64,000 nucleotides of DNA, taken from positions 4,224,001 through 4,288,000 of the forward strand of contig JAFFSR010000343.1 in NCBI GenBank assembly GCA_017163975.1, written 5' to 3'. The position numbers were made by a program, and so were the translations under genes. Positions within the stretch are counted from its first letter, which is position 1. The number at the start of each line of letters is the position of its first letter. This stretch comes from Anastatus disparis. Taxonomy: Eukaryota; Arthropoda; Insecta; Hymenoptera; Eupelmidae. The notes under the pieces are model-generated. The model was not told the DNA's origin, ran no database searches, and worked only from the letters and a program-made list of their open reading frames with translations. Below, piece by piece: positions 23,789 through 34,677 of the stretch.

Positions 23789-25087
23789 ATGGCGCTGTTG
23801 CATACAGAATCTTGTCAGTCGATCAAGTCGGAATTATCACTTTTTGAATTACCCTCGACACAGACTGCAATAGAAGGCTCTTACTGGGTTCAGTACAAAC
23901 CGATATCTTCACTTAACGACCAATCACCAATTGAATTTACCATCCCTGGCAACACTGAGTATCTAGACTTGGCTCACACAATATTAAGTGTGAGTATAAG
24001 TGTAACATGCACTATTGCTGAACCACCTAAAGATCCGAACGTTGGACCAATAAATAATCTTTTGCATTCATTGTTTAATCAAGTCGACGTGCTATTCAAT
24101 CAGAAACCTGTTTCACCACCAAACAATGCTTATGCATACAGAGCTTATATTGAAACATTACTAAATTATGGCCCAACAGCTAAAAAGTCTCATTTAACGA
24201 GTGGATTGTGGTACGATGATACAGCAGGGAAAATGGACGATACCACAGGTGGTAATACAGGTCTCAGCCAGCGTAAAGCGCTTATAGTTGACAGAAAGAT
24301 TGATTTACTCGGCCATTTACATTGTGATGTTTTTAATCAAGACAAATTATTACTGGATGGTGTTGAAGTTAGAGAAAGGCTCGTGCGTTCTCGTGATGGT
24401 TTCTGTCTCATGGATCCCGCTGGTACTTCCACAGTAAATATTACAGAGGCTACGCTTTTTGTGCGTCGAGTAAGATTAAATCCTTCACTCGTGCTAGCAC
24501 ACGAAAAACTATTGTCGCAGACTACTGCAAAATACCCACTGACACGTGTAGAAGTTAAGGCTGTTACGTTACATAATGGTGTGCATGGGGAAACAATCGA
24601 CAATGTCATATTAGGTCAACTGCCAAAAAGAATTATACTCGGTTTTGTTGAGAATAAAGCTTACAACGGAGATAAAAGTCTTAACCCGTTTAATTTCAAA
24701 AATGTTAATATAAATTTTTTGTCTGTACGTTGATGGAATGTAAGTGTCATTGAAACCCTTACAGCCAGATTTCAAAAAAAGCAAAATGTACGTTGATGCT
24801 TATCAGACACTTTTTTCCGGCACTGGTATTCACTTTATGAATTCAGGCAACTCGATTACCCGTAAAGACTATCCAAACGGTTATTGCCTATTCGCTTTTG
24901 ATTTGACACCTGATTTATCGGCGAGTAATGGTAGTCATTGGAATTTGATAAAAATGGTAATATACGAATTGATGTTAGATTTGACGACATGCTAGAGGGC
25001 GCTGTAAATTGTATAATTTATGCTGAATACGACAATTTGCTCGAAATTGACTCGTCGAGACAGGTTGTCGTGGATTATAGCGGATAA
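23789..25087 (+). pseudogene. Polinton major capsid protein (double jelly-roll)
   Basis: Forms the icosahedral shell. The family is the one seen as F54H12.2-like proteins in animal genomes. ATG 23789 opens a long intact stretch to 24733 (about 314 codons), rich in beta-strand patterns: FTIPGNTEYLDLAHTILSV near the N-terminus, then NLLHSLFNQVDVLFNQK. A small frameshift near 24730 and a second near 24955 move the C-terminal part into other frames (FSGTGIHFMNSGNSITR; YAEYDNLLEID) before the stop at 25085-25087. Total about 430 residues, normal for the family. Confidence 0.88.
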
Positions 25088-25115
25088 GTAGTAGTGGTGG
25101 GAATATAGTTCTCGC

Positions 25116-25152
25116 TATTTAAGTGGAGCAAAGCCATCTTTATCATCTCAGT
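25116..25152 (+). promoter_or_regulatory. TATA-like box and initiator
   Basis: TATTTAAG at 25116-25123 and an arthropod-type initiator TCAGT at 25148-25152, 32 bases apart, just upstream of ATG 25180. Confidence 0.6.
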
Positions 25153-25179
25153 CGGCGAGCAACTTTAATTGCAAAGAGT

Positions 25180-25824
25180 ATGGACGTGGTGATTGACGTG
25201 CAGTTTTTAAAGGACAGCAAAAAACGTTTGATTCTAAAGGAGGTGGCTGTACTTGCTATTCATAAAAACTTTATCGCTAACTGGATTGTGGCGCCTCCTT
25301 GTAATTTGAGACGCCCACCTAAAAATGCTTTGAGACAGAACAATAGGGTGACACTGAATCATCATGGTCTGGAGTGGTACGAAGGTGATATATCGATAAA
25401 AAGATTATACAAAAATTTGGAAGATATTTGCAAGCATTGTCGTGTAATTTTCGTGCGAGGTCAAGAAAAGCTTGAACTACTTTCCAAGCTCACTACCTGT
25501 AAGATTGAAAATTTAGAAAAACAAGATTATTTAGCTTTTAGAAATTGAAATTTTAGCAATGTACAGTGCATGCATCATTACATAAAATCATCTTATTCAA
25601 ATAACGTGTGTGTTCTAAATAACGCTGCTAATCTGAAACATTGGCTACTGAAACTTAACCCCAGCGTAAAATCGCTGATTGTGGAAAAATTTTTCGAAAT
25701 TCTCCGCAATGAATTCAAAAGAGATTGTTCGATATCTGATGAGGATCAAGTTTCACGCAGTAGGCGTTTATCCAGCGGATCGGATTCCTTTGATGTGGGT
25801 GAAACCTTGTGTGCTTGTGCTTAA
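25180..25824 (+). pseudogene. Conserved Polinton protein upstream of the protease
   Basis: Probable start ATG 25180 (MDVVIDVQFLKD). A protein of this layout (a DVQ start, Trp-Tyr-Glu-Gly core, a VRGQEK segment and a His/Cys-containing C-terminus) lies before the protease in insect Polintons as I recall. I suspect a nuclease-like fold but cannot show it. An in-frame TGA at 25546-25548 splits it, and the frame then goes on to 25824 past the protease start. The DFQ-like acidic start and later Asp residues would be the first things to test for an RNase H-like fold. Confidence 0.6.
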
Positions 25825-26152
25825 TACGCAAAATTATAACCAGTGTGGTGCGCACTGGGTTGCCATATACGTTGATAAGTATGGTACAGGTGTGTACTTT
25901 AATAGTCTTGGTAAGCCGCAACAAATTCAACAACATTGACGACGTATTCAACAAAATTGTAAAAAATTTAGATGGAATAATAAACGTTTACAAAGCGAAT
26001 ATTCCAATGTTTGTGGTCATTATTGTATCATGTTTCTGTATTATATGTCTACCGGATTGGGTTTCAAGAAATTCTTGGAAAATTTCTCGCAGAATTTGCA
26101 AAAAAATGATGCTATAGTAAAGAATTTTATAGAAAAAACTTGCTATGCGTAA
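25709..26152 (+). pseudogene. Polinton adenain-like cysteine protease
   Basis: Expected to cleave capsid precursors during maturation. ATG 25709 (MNSKEIVRYLM) starts a protein with the catalytic His in GAHWVAIYVDKYGTGVYF, the acidic residue after it, and the Cys in VCGHYC (about 26013-26030), which fits Ulp1/adenain proteases. A frameshift at about 25930 separates His and Cys parts. Length about 145 residues, slightly short for the family. The start overlaps the previous frame. Confidence 0.88.
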
Positions 26153-26221
26153 TTTGATACTTGACTGTCTCTGATTGGTTGCACGCCACCTTTTTTACGA
26201 CATCCCCATTAATTTTAACAG

Positions 26222-26228
26222 TATAAAA
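26222..26228 (+). promoter_or_regulatory. TATA box of the last Polinton gene
   Basis: TATAAAA, with a plausible start site about 30 bases on (CCACATTGTG) and ATG 26308 after that. Confidence 0.65.
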
Positions 26229-26307
26229 GAAGTGGTATCCACTTGGTCTAGCCACATTGTGTGTGATCGACGGTGACAGCAGTAACAAGCAAGAAAACCT
26301 AACCAAG

Positions 26308-27126
26308 ATGGCTGGCCAAAAGAGAAGCCTGGAGCAGACATTTGGTAATGACTTGGCATATTTAATAAAACAAAACAGCAAGAAAAATTATTGGCAGCAG
26401 GTTCTGCCAATGGTCTACGGGCTGAACAGCTCTTTTGGAAAAATTATCCAGGTAGGCCTAGAGAATATAGGCGGCGAAGGCAAAAAGGAGTTTGCACCCG
26501 TAGTACGCTTCTGTGTAGTCAATTTTCAAGGTCTGCCTCTGTCACTAGACTGTTGGGAGGCGTTGAAGTAGGAATTTGATAAAATTGAAGATTTTTTCAC
26601 TTGCTATAATGAGGAATCTATGCTGGATCAGTGGCTATCTATTCCTGGATACACTATCCGTTTTATGATTAGTTTTCACGAGAGAGCTTTTGAATTGGTA
26701 CCCAATGACGCACAACCAGAAGGAGAGGAGTGTGGTGGACCGCCGAAAAAATATGGTCGATTTAATCGGTCACTAGTATTTAAACGTGTCACGTTTGAAC
26801 GTTTAAAAGATTCATCAAAATGTATAGATTATAGAATTAGATATTTAAATACTGTTGCAAAATCTGCAGATTATATATTACGAGAAATGGTTGCAAATAT
26901 GAAAAATGTATTAGAAAAAAGTCAGGAATCTCAATATGTATACTTTACTTCTAGCGATATAAAAACCACAATGTCTAGTTCTAATGATAATTTTGTAAAT
27001 GATCTCATCGAATTATTAAAAAAGAATAATCTGGTTTTAGGAAAAGAAGATTTGTTTATAATCGTACATGAATTTATTATTCATCATATGTACACACTAG
27101 TTAATTGTATGAATGCTACGTTGTAA
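26308..27126 (+). pseudogene. C-terminal Polinton gene, function unknown
   Basis: ATG 26308 (MAGQKRSLEQTFGND) to TAA at 27124-27126, about 272 codons, with one in-frame TAG at 26569-26571. Has its own TATA promoter. Contains a region with many aromatic residues (NYWQQVLPMVYGLNSSFGKI), then a mixed helical C-terminus. No motif that I can name. Its position after the protease and the promoter suggest a real transposon gene rather than chance. Confidence 0.6.
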
Positions 27127-27429
27127 CGTTTTATTATTAATAATAAATGTTGTTAAACTTTAAAACGTGAGTATTTCATTTACCTCGTTCATTACCAATC
27201 CCTCAACCTTCATACACACAGTAATATTGCAAATTATATATTTCACGATTCAATGTAAAATTTTTATTATTTTAATATTTAAAAGTATTTAGTTGCAAAT
27301 TAAAATCTTTTAAATAAATATTTTATGATTCAATATAAATTTTAATAATCAAAAAGTATCATGTTACATATTAAAATATTTAAAATTTTTAAATATCGAT
27401 TAAAATATTTTTCATCCCCACTCTAAATT
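27127..27429. other. AT-rich spacer after the Polinton
   Basis: Includes a polyadenylation-like AATAAA (about 27141). The 3' end of the Polinton may lie in here, but I found no match to the sequence upstream of 11340. Confidence 0.5.
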
Positions 27430-29150
27430 TAGGGGTCAGTGATCCTTCAGTTTATCCTCACTCTAAATTTCTAGGTGGGGAATAAGTGACCCTCCAGTTG
27501 TTTGGGTACCATGCCTAACAAGCCCCTACTTCACCTTCTCAGAGGTCATTGACCCACCGGTCAGTAACCTTTGGGGTGGTGGAGTGGGGGTTTGTTTTCT
27601 TTGACCTGCTCTATAAACAGCGCTCTGACCTCTCCTTACAGACTTAGCTTACCTCTGCTGCTTGTCTTATCCTAGGGCCAAGGCCTCTCCTTTTATTATC
27701 TGTCATTTATTGGGGAAATGAAGAGGAAAGAAGAAAAGAAAAGGAAAAAGCAAAACCAAAAAAAGTAAGGTAAGATTATTTGAAAAAAGAAAAAAAAAAA
27801 CGATTACTTGAAGACAGGAAGAAGAGAGAAAAAAAGGAGAGAAAGAAAAGAAAAAATTGTGAGAGAAAAATTTCTCCCACACCTAATTGTCTCTTTCCTC
27901 TTTCCAAATGTTTTGTCGCTGTTAAGCAATAAAAGAGAACTAGCACTATATGCTGTAAGGCTCAATAGATACAGGCCCAAAATTAAAAATAAACTTTCAG
28001 ATATAGGGTCAACTTGTTTCTCCTTTTTTATTTTCTTTAGGTTGAGCCCTTCATGCTGTTAAGCACAAACGGCGAATTGCAAGTCTTATGCCGTGAGGCT
28101 CAAGACCTACAAGACCCTTAAGAAATAAAACTTTATGACTTAATTCTTCTCATTTTATTCTACCAGAAATTTTTAAATGCTGTCAAGTATAAAAAAATAA
28201 TTTCTGAGTTTTATGCCGTGAGGCTCAAAAACTGTAAACTCTGTCAGAAAAAAAAGAAAGAAGGAAAGGAAAAAAAATAAAATAAAAAGAAGGAAAAAAC
28301 AACAAAAAAGATCATTAACTTTTAAATCAGTCAGTGCAGAGTTACATTTGCGAAGAAAGTAAAATGGTTCACTTCATATTAGAATAAGAAAAAGTAGCAA
28401 AAAGAAAAAATTAAAAGCAAATGTATAAGCGTTAGTCTAATCTTACGCCTTGCGTTAGATAAGCTGATTGATTAAGTTTTTATTTTAGCTATTTAAAAGG
28501 TGAAGATTTTTATTTCAGAAAAATGTTAGTTGTAAAAACAGAAAGAAGTAAAGTATTTACTTTTACTTAATGTTAGATTCATTAATTTATTTGTTAATTT
28601 ATGTATAAATAAATAAAAATTAAAATATATGTTCTATGCTCATTCAAAGCAAGTATTTTGTCTAGTTACCTAGCGTTTCCCTGCGATAGAGAACGTTTCG
28701 AACAATTTATTTTAAATGAGAAAAGGCGTTATTAGATTTTATTTTTGATTTATCAACTTATAAATAAGTTAACAGATCGTAAAATCTTTACTCTATGCTC
28801 ATCTAAAACAAGTATTTTGTCTAATTATTTAGCGTTTCCCTGTGATAGAGAGCATTTCGAGTGTAATTAATTAGAAAAAAGCAGGTTGTTAATAATATTA
28901 AATTTTTTTTACTGTTTGTTAGCTATTTGACAAAAAATATCCCATCATTTGTTATCTCCGGTCACCTTAAATAGGTTTACTCAGACGTTATATTTAATTG
29001 GGAGATATTTCTTTTTTTATGTGCAAGGTAGAGGAACCTAATCGCTTACCTTTTTATGAGTTGGCTGCGTGATCGTAGGTTACTTAAATTTTTGGTTGAA
29101 ATGTGGCGTTGTGCTCCCCTCTGGTTATCTGCTTATGGTTAGTTGGGTTA
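27430..29150. other. Unexplained region with a TATA box and two small repeat families
   Basis: 27430-27660 has many GGTCA/TGACC half-sites and a TATAAA (27612-27617) with a possible transcription start about 30 bases on. Purine-rich and CT-rich tracts follow. 27908-28250 has three units (GCTGTTAAGCA to GCCGTGAGGCTCAA, spacing about 141 and 125), one pair of which can form a TTGAGCC/GGCTCAA stem. 28634-28861 has two similar ~70-bp units spaced 159 bp. No protein gene is visible. It may be an LTR or regulatory part of an element, or a non-coding RNA locus. Confidence 0.5.
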
Positions 29151-29234
29151 TTAAATGAATTATAACCAGGAACTAATTGATTGAAATCTATTTATTGAAT
29201 TGAAATTTTTTACTAGCACGATGCAAAGAATATA

Positions 29235-29362
29235 TTTTTTGACCCTCAGGGCGCAAAATTCGATTTTCTATGCTTATCAAGTGGGTGCAAAATAGTACAG
29301 TACTATTTTGCGCCCACTTGACAAGCATAGAAATCGAATTTTTTACCCTTTGGATCAAAAAA
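29235..29362. repeat. Long hairpin (128 bp)
   Basis: Imperfect palindrome centred near 29298; inner part TCAAGTGGGTGCAAAATAGTA faces its complement with one or two mismatches. No TTAA or TA duplication is visible at its ends. Confidence 0.8.
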
Positions 29363-29459
29363 CAATATGTGTACCACGAATTTAGCGTCCTCGCTTCGCC
29401 CTTGGTACACAATGTACTATATAATTATAATTATAAAACTTTGATTTACAGTTGATAAA

Positions 29460-30230
29460 CAAGTCGATTGTGCGGTTACTAACAAATATTTTTGTAATTA
29501 CATTTTTTTTTATTGCTTGCGCAATTTGTTTACTTATTCTTATTGTTAATTTAATTGGCAAGCGTTCGTTGATCAGTTTATCATTTGCGTACAGAATGTT
29601 GGTGATTTAGTTTTGTTTTATTTAATTTAATCGTAAAAGAGGTGAGTCGCGCAGTATTTTTTGTTGTTAAAATTCCTTTTTTTTATTGACATGTTGTGAT
29701 TAAACTTTGCAGAAATATTCTAAACACAGTACGTCGCGTAGATTGAAAGATAAACCAGCGAAAGAAAAAAATAATTCGTTGATTTAAGCGCGTTCCGAAT
29801 TCGCGTTGCTTGATTTTTTTTGTAATAGAAATCAATTTAAAAAGCAGCAAGAAAAAACTAATAGCATTGTCAAATTTGGCGCGAGTTTGCAAGTTTTTTT
29901 ATTGGGGTTCTCTCTTTGCTTTTACTACTGCTCGGGAGAATTGACTGCAGACTGACTTACTAAAACATTATTTCTCTACACGGAAGGTGTGAATTTGGAG
30001 AGAAAAATATCTTTCAAAATCTTACAAGAGTCCCATTGGTCAGTTCGGCCGTGAAAAACTCTGCAAAATCTCACATTCGGTGACAGAAGATATCTTCTTA
30101 TCGCGCTTAAAAATTCTGAGGTAGCGTATACGGCTTGTGAACTGCTTTTCTCTTAAAACTATTACAAGAAATTAAACTTATTTTCTAATACAGCATATTC
30201 CTTATTTCTAAAAGATTTATTTATTTACTT
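29460..30230. other. AT-rich spacer, nothing recognised
   Basis: No open frame, motif or repeat that I can support. Confidence 0.5.
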
Positions 30231-30281
30231 ATATGTATCTATTACCGTTATTCGGAGAAAGAACTGCAAATATTAGTTATA

Positions 30282-30432
30282 TACGTCATTTGGGAGTAAG
30301 AAGGATGAATACGGGGCGAGTTTGTTGCGAGAACAGTAGACAGTCGAGGGCGCGCGAAGCGCGCCCGAGATTGACTGCTGTTCGAGCAACTAATTCGCCC
30401 CGTATTCATCCTTCTTACTCCCAAATGACGTA
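30282..30432. repeat. GC-rich 151-bp hairpin
   Basis: Starts TACGTCATTTGGGAGTAAG and ends in its complement; arms of about 73 bases with a few mismatches meet in a GC-rich centre (GGGCGCGCGAAGCGCGCCC). Much richer in GC than its surroundings. Confidence 0.88.
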
Positions 30433-30439
30433 GATGATT

Positions 30440-30877
30440 TTATGTCGTTGTAGGCCAAATGAGGGACTATAACAAAATCGATTAATAAATAATATATTAA
30501 TGTTTCTTTAAAATTTTTTGATAATATGTCAAAATCAGTTAATGTCACTCTTTCATTTGTTTTTAATTTGTAAACATGAATCTTCAATTTTTTCGCATCG
30601 CTGTTCGCATAACCCAAAATTTTTTTATGGTTAAGAAAATGTCAAAGTCAGCTGTGAGCATAGGCGCGCTCGCGCCATACGGTTCACCTAAGTTGACCAG
30701 TCTAAACACATATATAATCCATACGACTCCGGGTTCGTATGGAAAGCTTCCATACGCCACTGAAAGCGTATAGAAAGATTTGAACATAGTTAGAGATGAG
30801 CCAAAGCGTACGCGATGCCAATACAAATTTAGCTGGGTCTATGGGTATTGAGCCGAATTTGGCCTACGACGACATAA
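30440..30877. mobile_element. Small TIR element
   Basis: Ends TTATGTCGTTGTAGGCCAAA and its complement with one mismatch (TTATGTCGTCGTAGGCCAAA). No coding capacity and no clear target duplication. It starts only a few bases after the GC-rich hairpin, so the two may be parts of one unit. Confidence 0.6.
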
Positions 30878-31023
30878 ACATAATTATATGTCTATAGCTA
30901 AAAATAAAAAAAAAAATAATAGAAAAGAGATGAAAATAATAGAAAGATTTTTCATACATCCGTGATTATGCGGATGTAAAAATTGTAGCAACTACAATGA
31001 ATTCCTACAACCTATAAAATGAA

Positions 31024-32964
31024 ATGCATAAATCCTCTCTCGAGAAAAAGAATCACCCTATGTCTAAAGATCTGTTTGACTTTCTTTCAAGTTTTAGAAG
31101 TATATTTCCGTTTGTACCTGAAGAAGCAAAAATATGTGGTACATGTCGAAGACAAATTTATATACGTAAAACATATTTACCTATTTCGGATACAAAGAAA
31201 GCTAATGAAAATTGTTGTGATCAATATCATAAAGCTGGTCCAACAGTTCTCGAACAAATTATAAGAAAATTTTCTAATACGATATCGAAACAAGATATAA
31301 TTTAACTACTCACTCTTGCTCCCCATTTTGGTCTCGCCATGACTTGATCAGAGAGTTTGGTTGTACTGAATGGAAAGCTCGAGAAGCAAAAGAGTTAAAG
31401 CAAAAGTAGCTAAAAAATAAATTTTCTTAATTTCTGAAAAAAAACGTGGCAAAGTACTTTCGGTGGAAACTACGAATCTAATTTAAAATTTTTATGAAAA
31501 GGATGACATAAGTCGAATTATGCCAGGTTCAAAAGATCGCATATGCGTAAAGCAAGACAACGGCAAACGAGAAAACGTGCAGAAAAGATTACTTCTTGAC
31601 AATTTGAACGAAATTTATTATTAACTTTTCGAGTATTATTAGAATTAGCTATTTCACTGTAATATCTACCTAAGTGCAATATTTATATTTACACATTGTA
31701 TTACACGCCTTTTTGTATATTTATACGAATAGATGCTTATCTAACAATATTTAAAAAACACGAACACGTTAAAATTGGGTTAACGAAATTCATACAATTG
31801 AGACCCGTACACTGTCTTTTAGCTGTAAGCAATGGTACACACAATGTATGAGTATGTGTACATCATGAAAACGTTAAGCTCATGCTAAAAGCTGCTGAGC
31901 TAGAGTGCGTAACGAAAAATAGTAAACTATCTTTTGCAAATTATCATAACTGTATTCAGGCGATCGTCTGTGAAAATGCACGTGATGAGTGTTTCTTAGG
32001 TGACTGTCTAAATTGCCCTAATACATCTATATTTGCTCGAATGTTTTAATAAAAATAATGTTTTTAAAATTCAATTTGAATCGTGGTTTCAATCGGATTG
32101 ATGTACGATAGCTTCAAAATGTGAGAACGTTTATGACTTTCTCAACACGCTGGGAGCGAAAAATTAATGAAATTGAAGACTTATTATTTTTTTGCTAAGA
32201 AACATTCACAGTATGTGAATGACCTAAAAGAAAATCTTCATGAAGGGGAATTTATTGTCTGGTTTGAATTTGCGGAAAGCTATGCATTCGTAGTACAGAA
32301 TTCTATCTAATCTTTCCATTGAAATAATAATCAGGCAACTTTTTATACATTTGTAGTTTATTACAAAGAAAATAATGATCTCAAACATGTGAGCATTGCT
32401 GTAATTTCGGATAATCTAAACCATGATACTGTTGCGGTTTAGGAATATCAAAAAATTGTCATACTTTATCTGAAATCTAATTTCATAGTTGAAAAAATTT
32501 ATTATTTAACAGATAGAGAAAGTCAACATTTTAAAAATAAGAAAACTATGCAAAATCTTCTGTTTCATGAAAAAAATTCCGAAATTACAGCGGGATGGGA
32601 CTTTTATGCCACCGCGCACGGTAAAGGTGCACGTGATGGTATTGGTGCGAACTTAAGAAGAGGTGAAAAACGTGCTAGTCTACAACTTTCATCTAAAAAT
32701 AGAATTTTAACAGCAGAAAGTCTTTACGAATGAGCTAAAAATTATTGCGAAGAAACCAAAATTTTTTATAGCAGTAAAGATGATTATGAAAAATCGGTTT
32801 TAGAACTCAAACCAAGATTAGATAATACTCAAACTATACCAAAGACTTTACACTGCCATGCTTTTATTCCATTGAATCGAAACACTTAAAAACTAAAGAA
32901 AACGTCTTCAAGTTCTACATATCAAATCTTTCCAAAGAAAGTCACCAAAAAAAACAGAAAATAA
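31024..32964 (+). pseudogene. Decayed cc8L18.2-like protein gene
   Basis: Matches, from memory, the pattern of the cc8L18.2-like family, which is scattered and repeated in animal genomes and probably transposon-derived. Pieces in order, in changing frames: CGTCRRQIY zinc-type motif (31135); EFGCTEWKAREAK (about 31350); MPGSKDRICVKQDNGKRENV and QKRLLLDNLNEIYY (about 31520); a Cys-rich segment (about 31960); an acidic FAENYAFVVQNS (about 32270); DNLNHDTVAV (about 32415); TDRESQHFKNKKT (about 32515); and an intact C-terminal part with TAHGKGARDGIGANLRRG (about 32605). The repeated Asp/Glu blocks resemble a DDE/RNase H-type core, but that is inference. Many stops and frameshifts. Confidence 0.65.
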
Positions 32965-33489
32965 TGTATCCAAACAGGCAATTACGACAAACAAAGCCAC
33001 GAAGCTGAAGAGTTTGAACACTCATTTCCCTTTAAAAGCCAAAGTATTTAAAAAAAGATTAATAAACACAAAAAAATGACTAAATCAGACTAACAGGTTT
33101 AAAATAAATTATAAGGTAGCAAAATGTTAACAGGAGGACCGAATCCAGCGGCTACCGTCGAGCGCAAAGTCATGCGCCTTGCCGCGCTACGCGCGGTACT
33201 TCTACTCTTGGGTGTTTTATTACTAGCTAGAATATCATCGGGCACTTTGTACAAAATAACTTTTTATATGTAAAAAGACCTCAGCTTTCCATTAAAAATA
33301 TTTTTTTTAAATATTAAAAATAGACTTTTTGAGATATAACACATTTTGTGTTTTTTTAATAGGAAAATGGAAAATTCTGGAAAACCTGACCACACTATTG
33401 GAAAGCTGAGGAAAAAATATATCAAAATAGTGTATTGAGTATTTTTTTATACATATTTTGATACCGCAAACGAGTTTAAAACAACAGGA
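32965..33489. other. AT-rich spacer with a small inverted repeat
   Basis: CCTCAGCTTTCCA at 33279-33291 faces TGGAAAGCTGAGG at 33400-33412, with partial complementarity outside, so a decayed foldback of about 200 bp. A GC palindrome, CCGCGCTACGCGCGG, lies at about 33183. Confidence 0.5.
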
Positions 33490-33875
33490 TTAAGAGCAGG
33501 TCGTATATCTCTGTCTTTTTCTAATCAAAGAATTAATTATTTTGCAAAAACTAATAATTGTAGCAAAAAATGAGGTAGCCCCATCTTGTATCTTAAAAAG
33601 CAATATTTACTTTGATCAAAATAAATTATTTTTATCGATTCATTTTGAAGAAAACCTTGAAAAACTTAAAAAATAAAGGTTAGGATGGACAATTCAGTTT
33701 TTCAAAATTTTCTTAAAAACGAAGCGATAAAAATAATTTTTCCTTGTAAAAGAAAATATTGCTTTTTATTATACGAGATGGGGCTTTCTTCTTATTTTTT
33801 GCTACAATTATTAGGTTTTGCAGAAAAATTAATTTTTTAATTAGAAAAGGATAAAGATATACGACCTGCTCTTAA
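33490..33875. mobile_element. TTAA hairpin element, copy 3 (386 bp)
   Basis: TTAAGAGCAGGTCGTATAT at the left and its complement at the right, TTAA at both ends, arms complementary along most of the length. Diverged from copies 1 and 2 inside but shares the terminal pattern. Confidence 0.88.
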
Positions 33876-34043
33876 GCGTTTGCGTGCCACGCTAGGAAAG
33901 TAGACGTGATTCCTCCCATATATAACTAATATGTCAGTCTCAAGCCCAAAAATAATAAAATACAGAGAAAGTATTTTCTTCGCATTGTATTTACACAATT
34001 TACACCCAAAATTAATGAATATTTAGTTGTGATCGCATTCGGT

Positions 34044-34082
34044 AGGTTGGCAAGCGTAGCGAGCAGGGGTAGTAGCCCCTAG
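34044..34082 (+). mobile_element. Helitron 3' end
   Basis: TTGGCAAGCGTAGCGAGC, a short palindrome (GGGGTAGTAGCCCC) and CTAG before a T. Same terminal design as at 1124. The rest of the copy to the left is not recognisable. Confidence 0.65.
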
Positions 34083-34677
34083 TATGTATATAGTACATTT
34101 CACACCAACTGAAAGAGCAAAAAAAAAAAAATCGATGAAACTCTGAAAATATATTCTGATTGTTACCCAAAATATATAAAAAATTGTAAATATCAAGAGC
34201 TATAGATCCTTAAAATTTTCTAAATTTTTGGAAAAGTCTCAACTTTATCATTTTTTTTCTGAAAATCCTGATGGTTTAGAGGGAAATTTATAAGAATACT
34301 ACTTGTTGTGATTTTGAAGTTTTCTATTGGTTCTTACATGTATTACATGTGTTACGGCCAAACTTCGTTCGGTCGTTGGGTTCACACAAAAATTATTTAA
34401 TTTTGTCGGAACCAGCTTTCGTCCCAGGACTTACCTTTTCACTATTTAATACGGAATTGTCTATTTATAATTTATATGGGTTGATACGGATATATATATT
34501 TTTACACATTAAAAATTAAATCTACCAACACGTTATTATTATTATTAATAAATTGGTCCTTTATTTTTAAGATATTAATTATAATATAAGAGAGAGAGAA
34601 TTCTACAATTTCAATTTATTATTATTATAATTTAATCAGAGATCAATAGAAAATATCTCACGTTAATTAGAAGAGAC
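34083..34677. other. AT-rich spacer
   Basis: No gene or clear repeat. A copy of a TTACATGTATTACATGTGTTACG-like stretch near 34335 is the only internal duplication I see. Confidence 0.4.

Larger units (their letters stand above)
11340..27126 (+). mobile_element. Polinton/Maverick DNA transposon, decayed
   Basis: A self-synthesising, virus-like transposon. All the hallmark genes are present on the plus strand: protein-primed DNA polymerase B, FtsK/HerA-type packaging ATPase, retroviral-type integrase, minor and double-jelly-roll major capsid proteins and an adenain-like cysteine protease. Several smaller conserved proteins and a phospholipase A2-like protein go with them. Size (about 16 kb with insertions, about 12 kb without) fits the family. 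I could not find terminal inverted repeats, so the given limits are from the first TATA box to the last stop codon. Stops and frameshifts in most genes, an internal ATPase deletion, a loss across the integrase and a LINE insertion show it is dead. Confidence 0.9.

Noticed and set aside
27808..28062. 84-codon basic frame
   Set aside because: Starts in an A/G-rich tract and runs into a non-coding repeat unit; no motif or support.
29235..30432. Hairpins as transcription terminators
   Set aside because: Size and eukaryotic context make rho-independent termination meaningless here; foldback repeats are the simpler reading.
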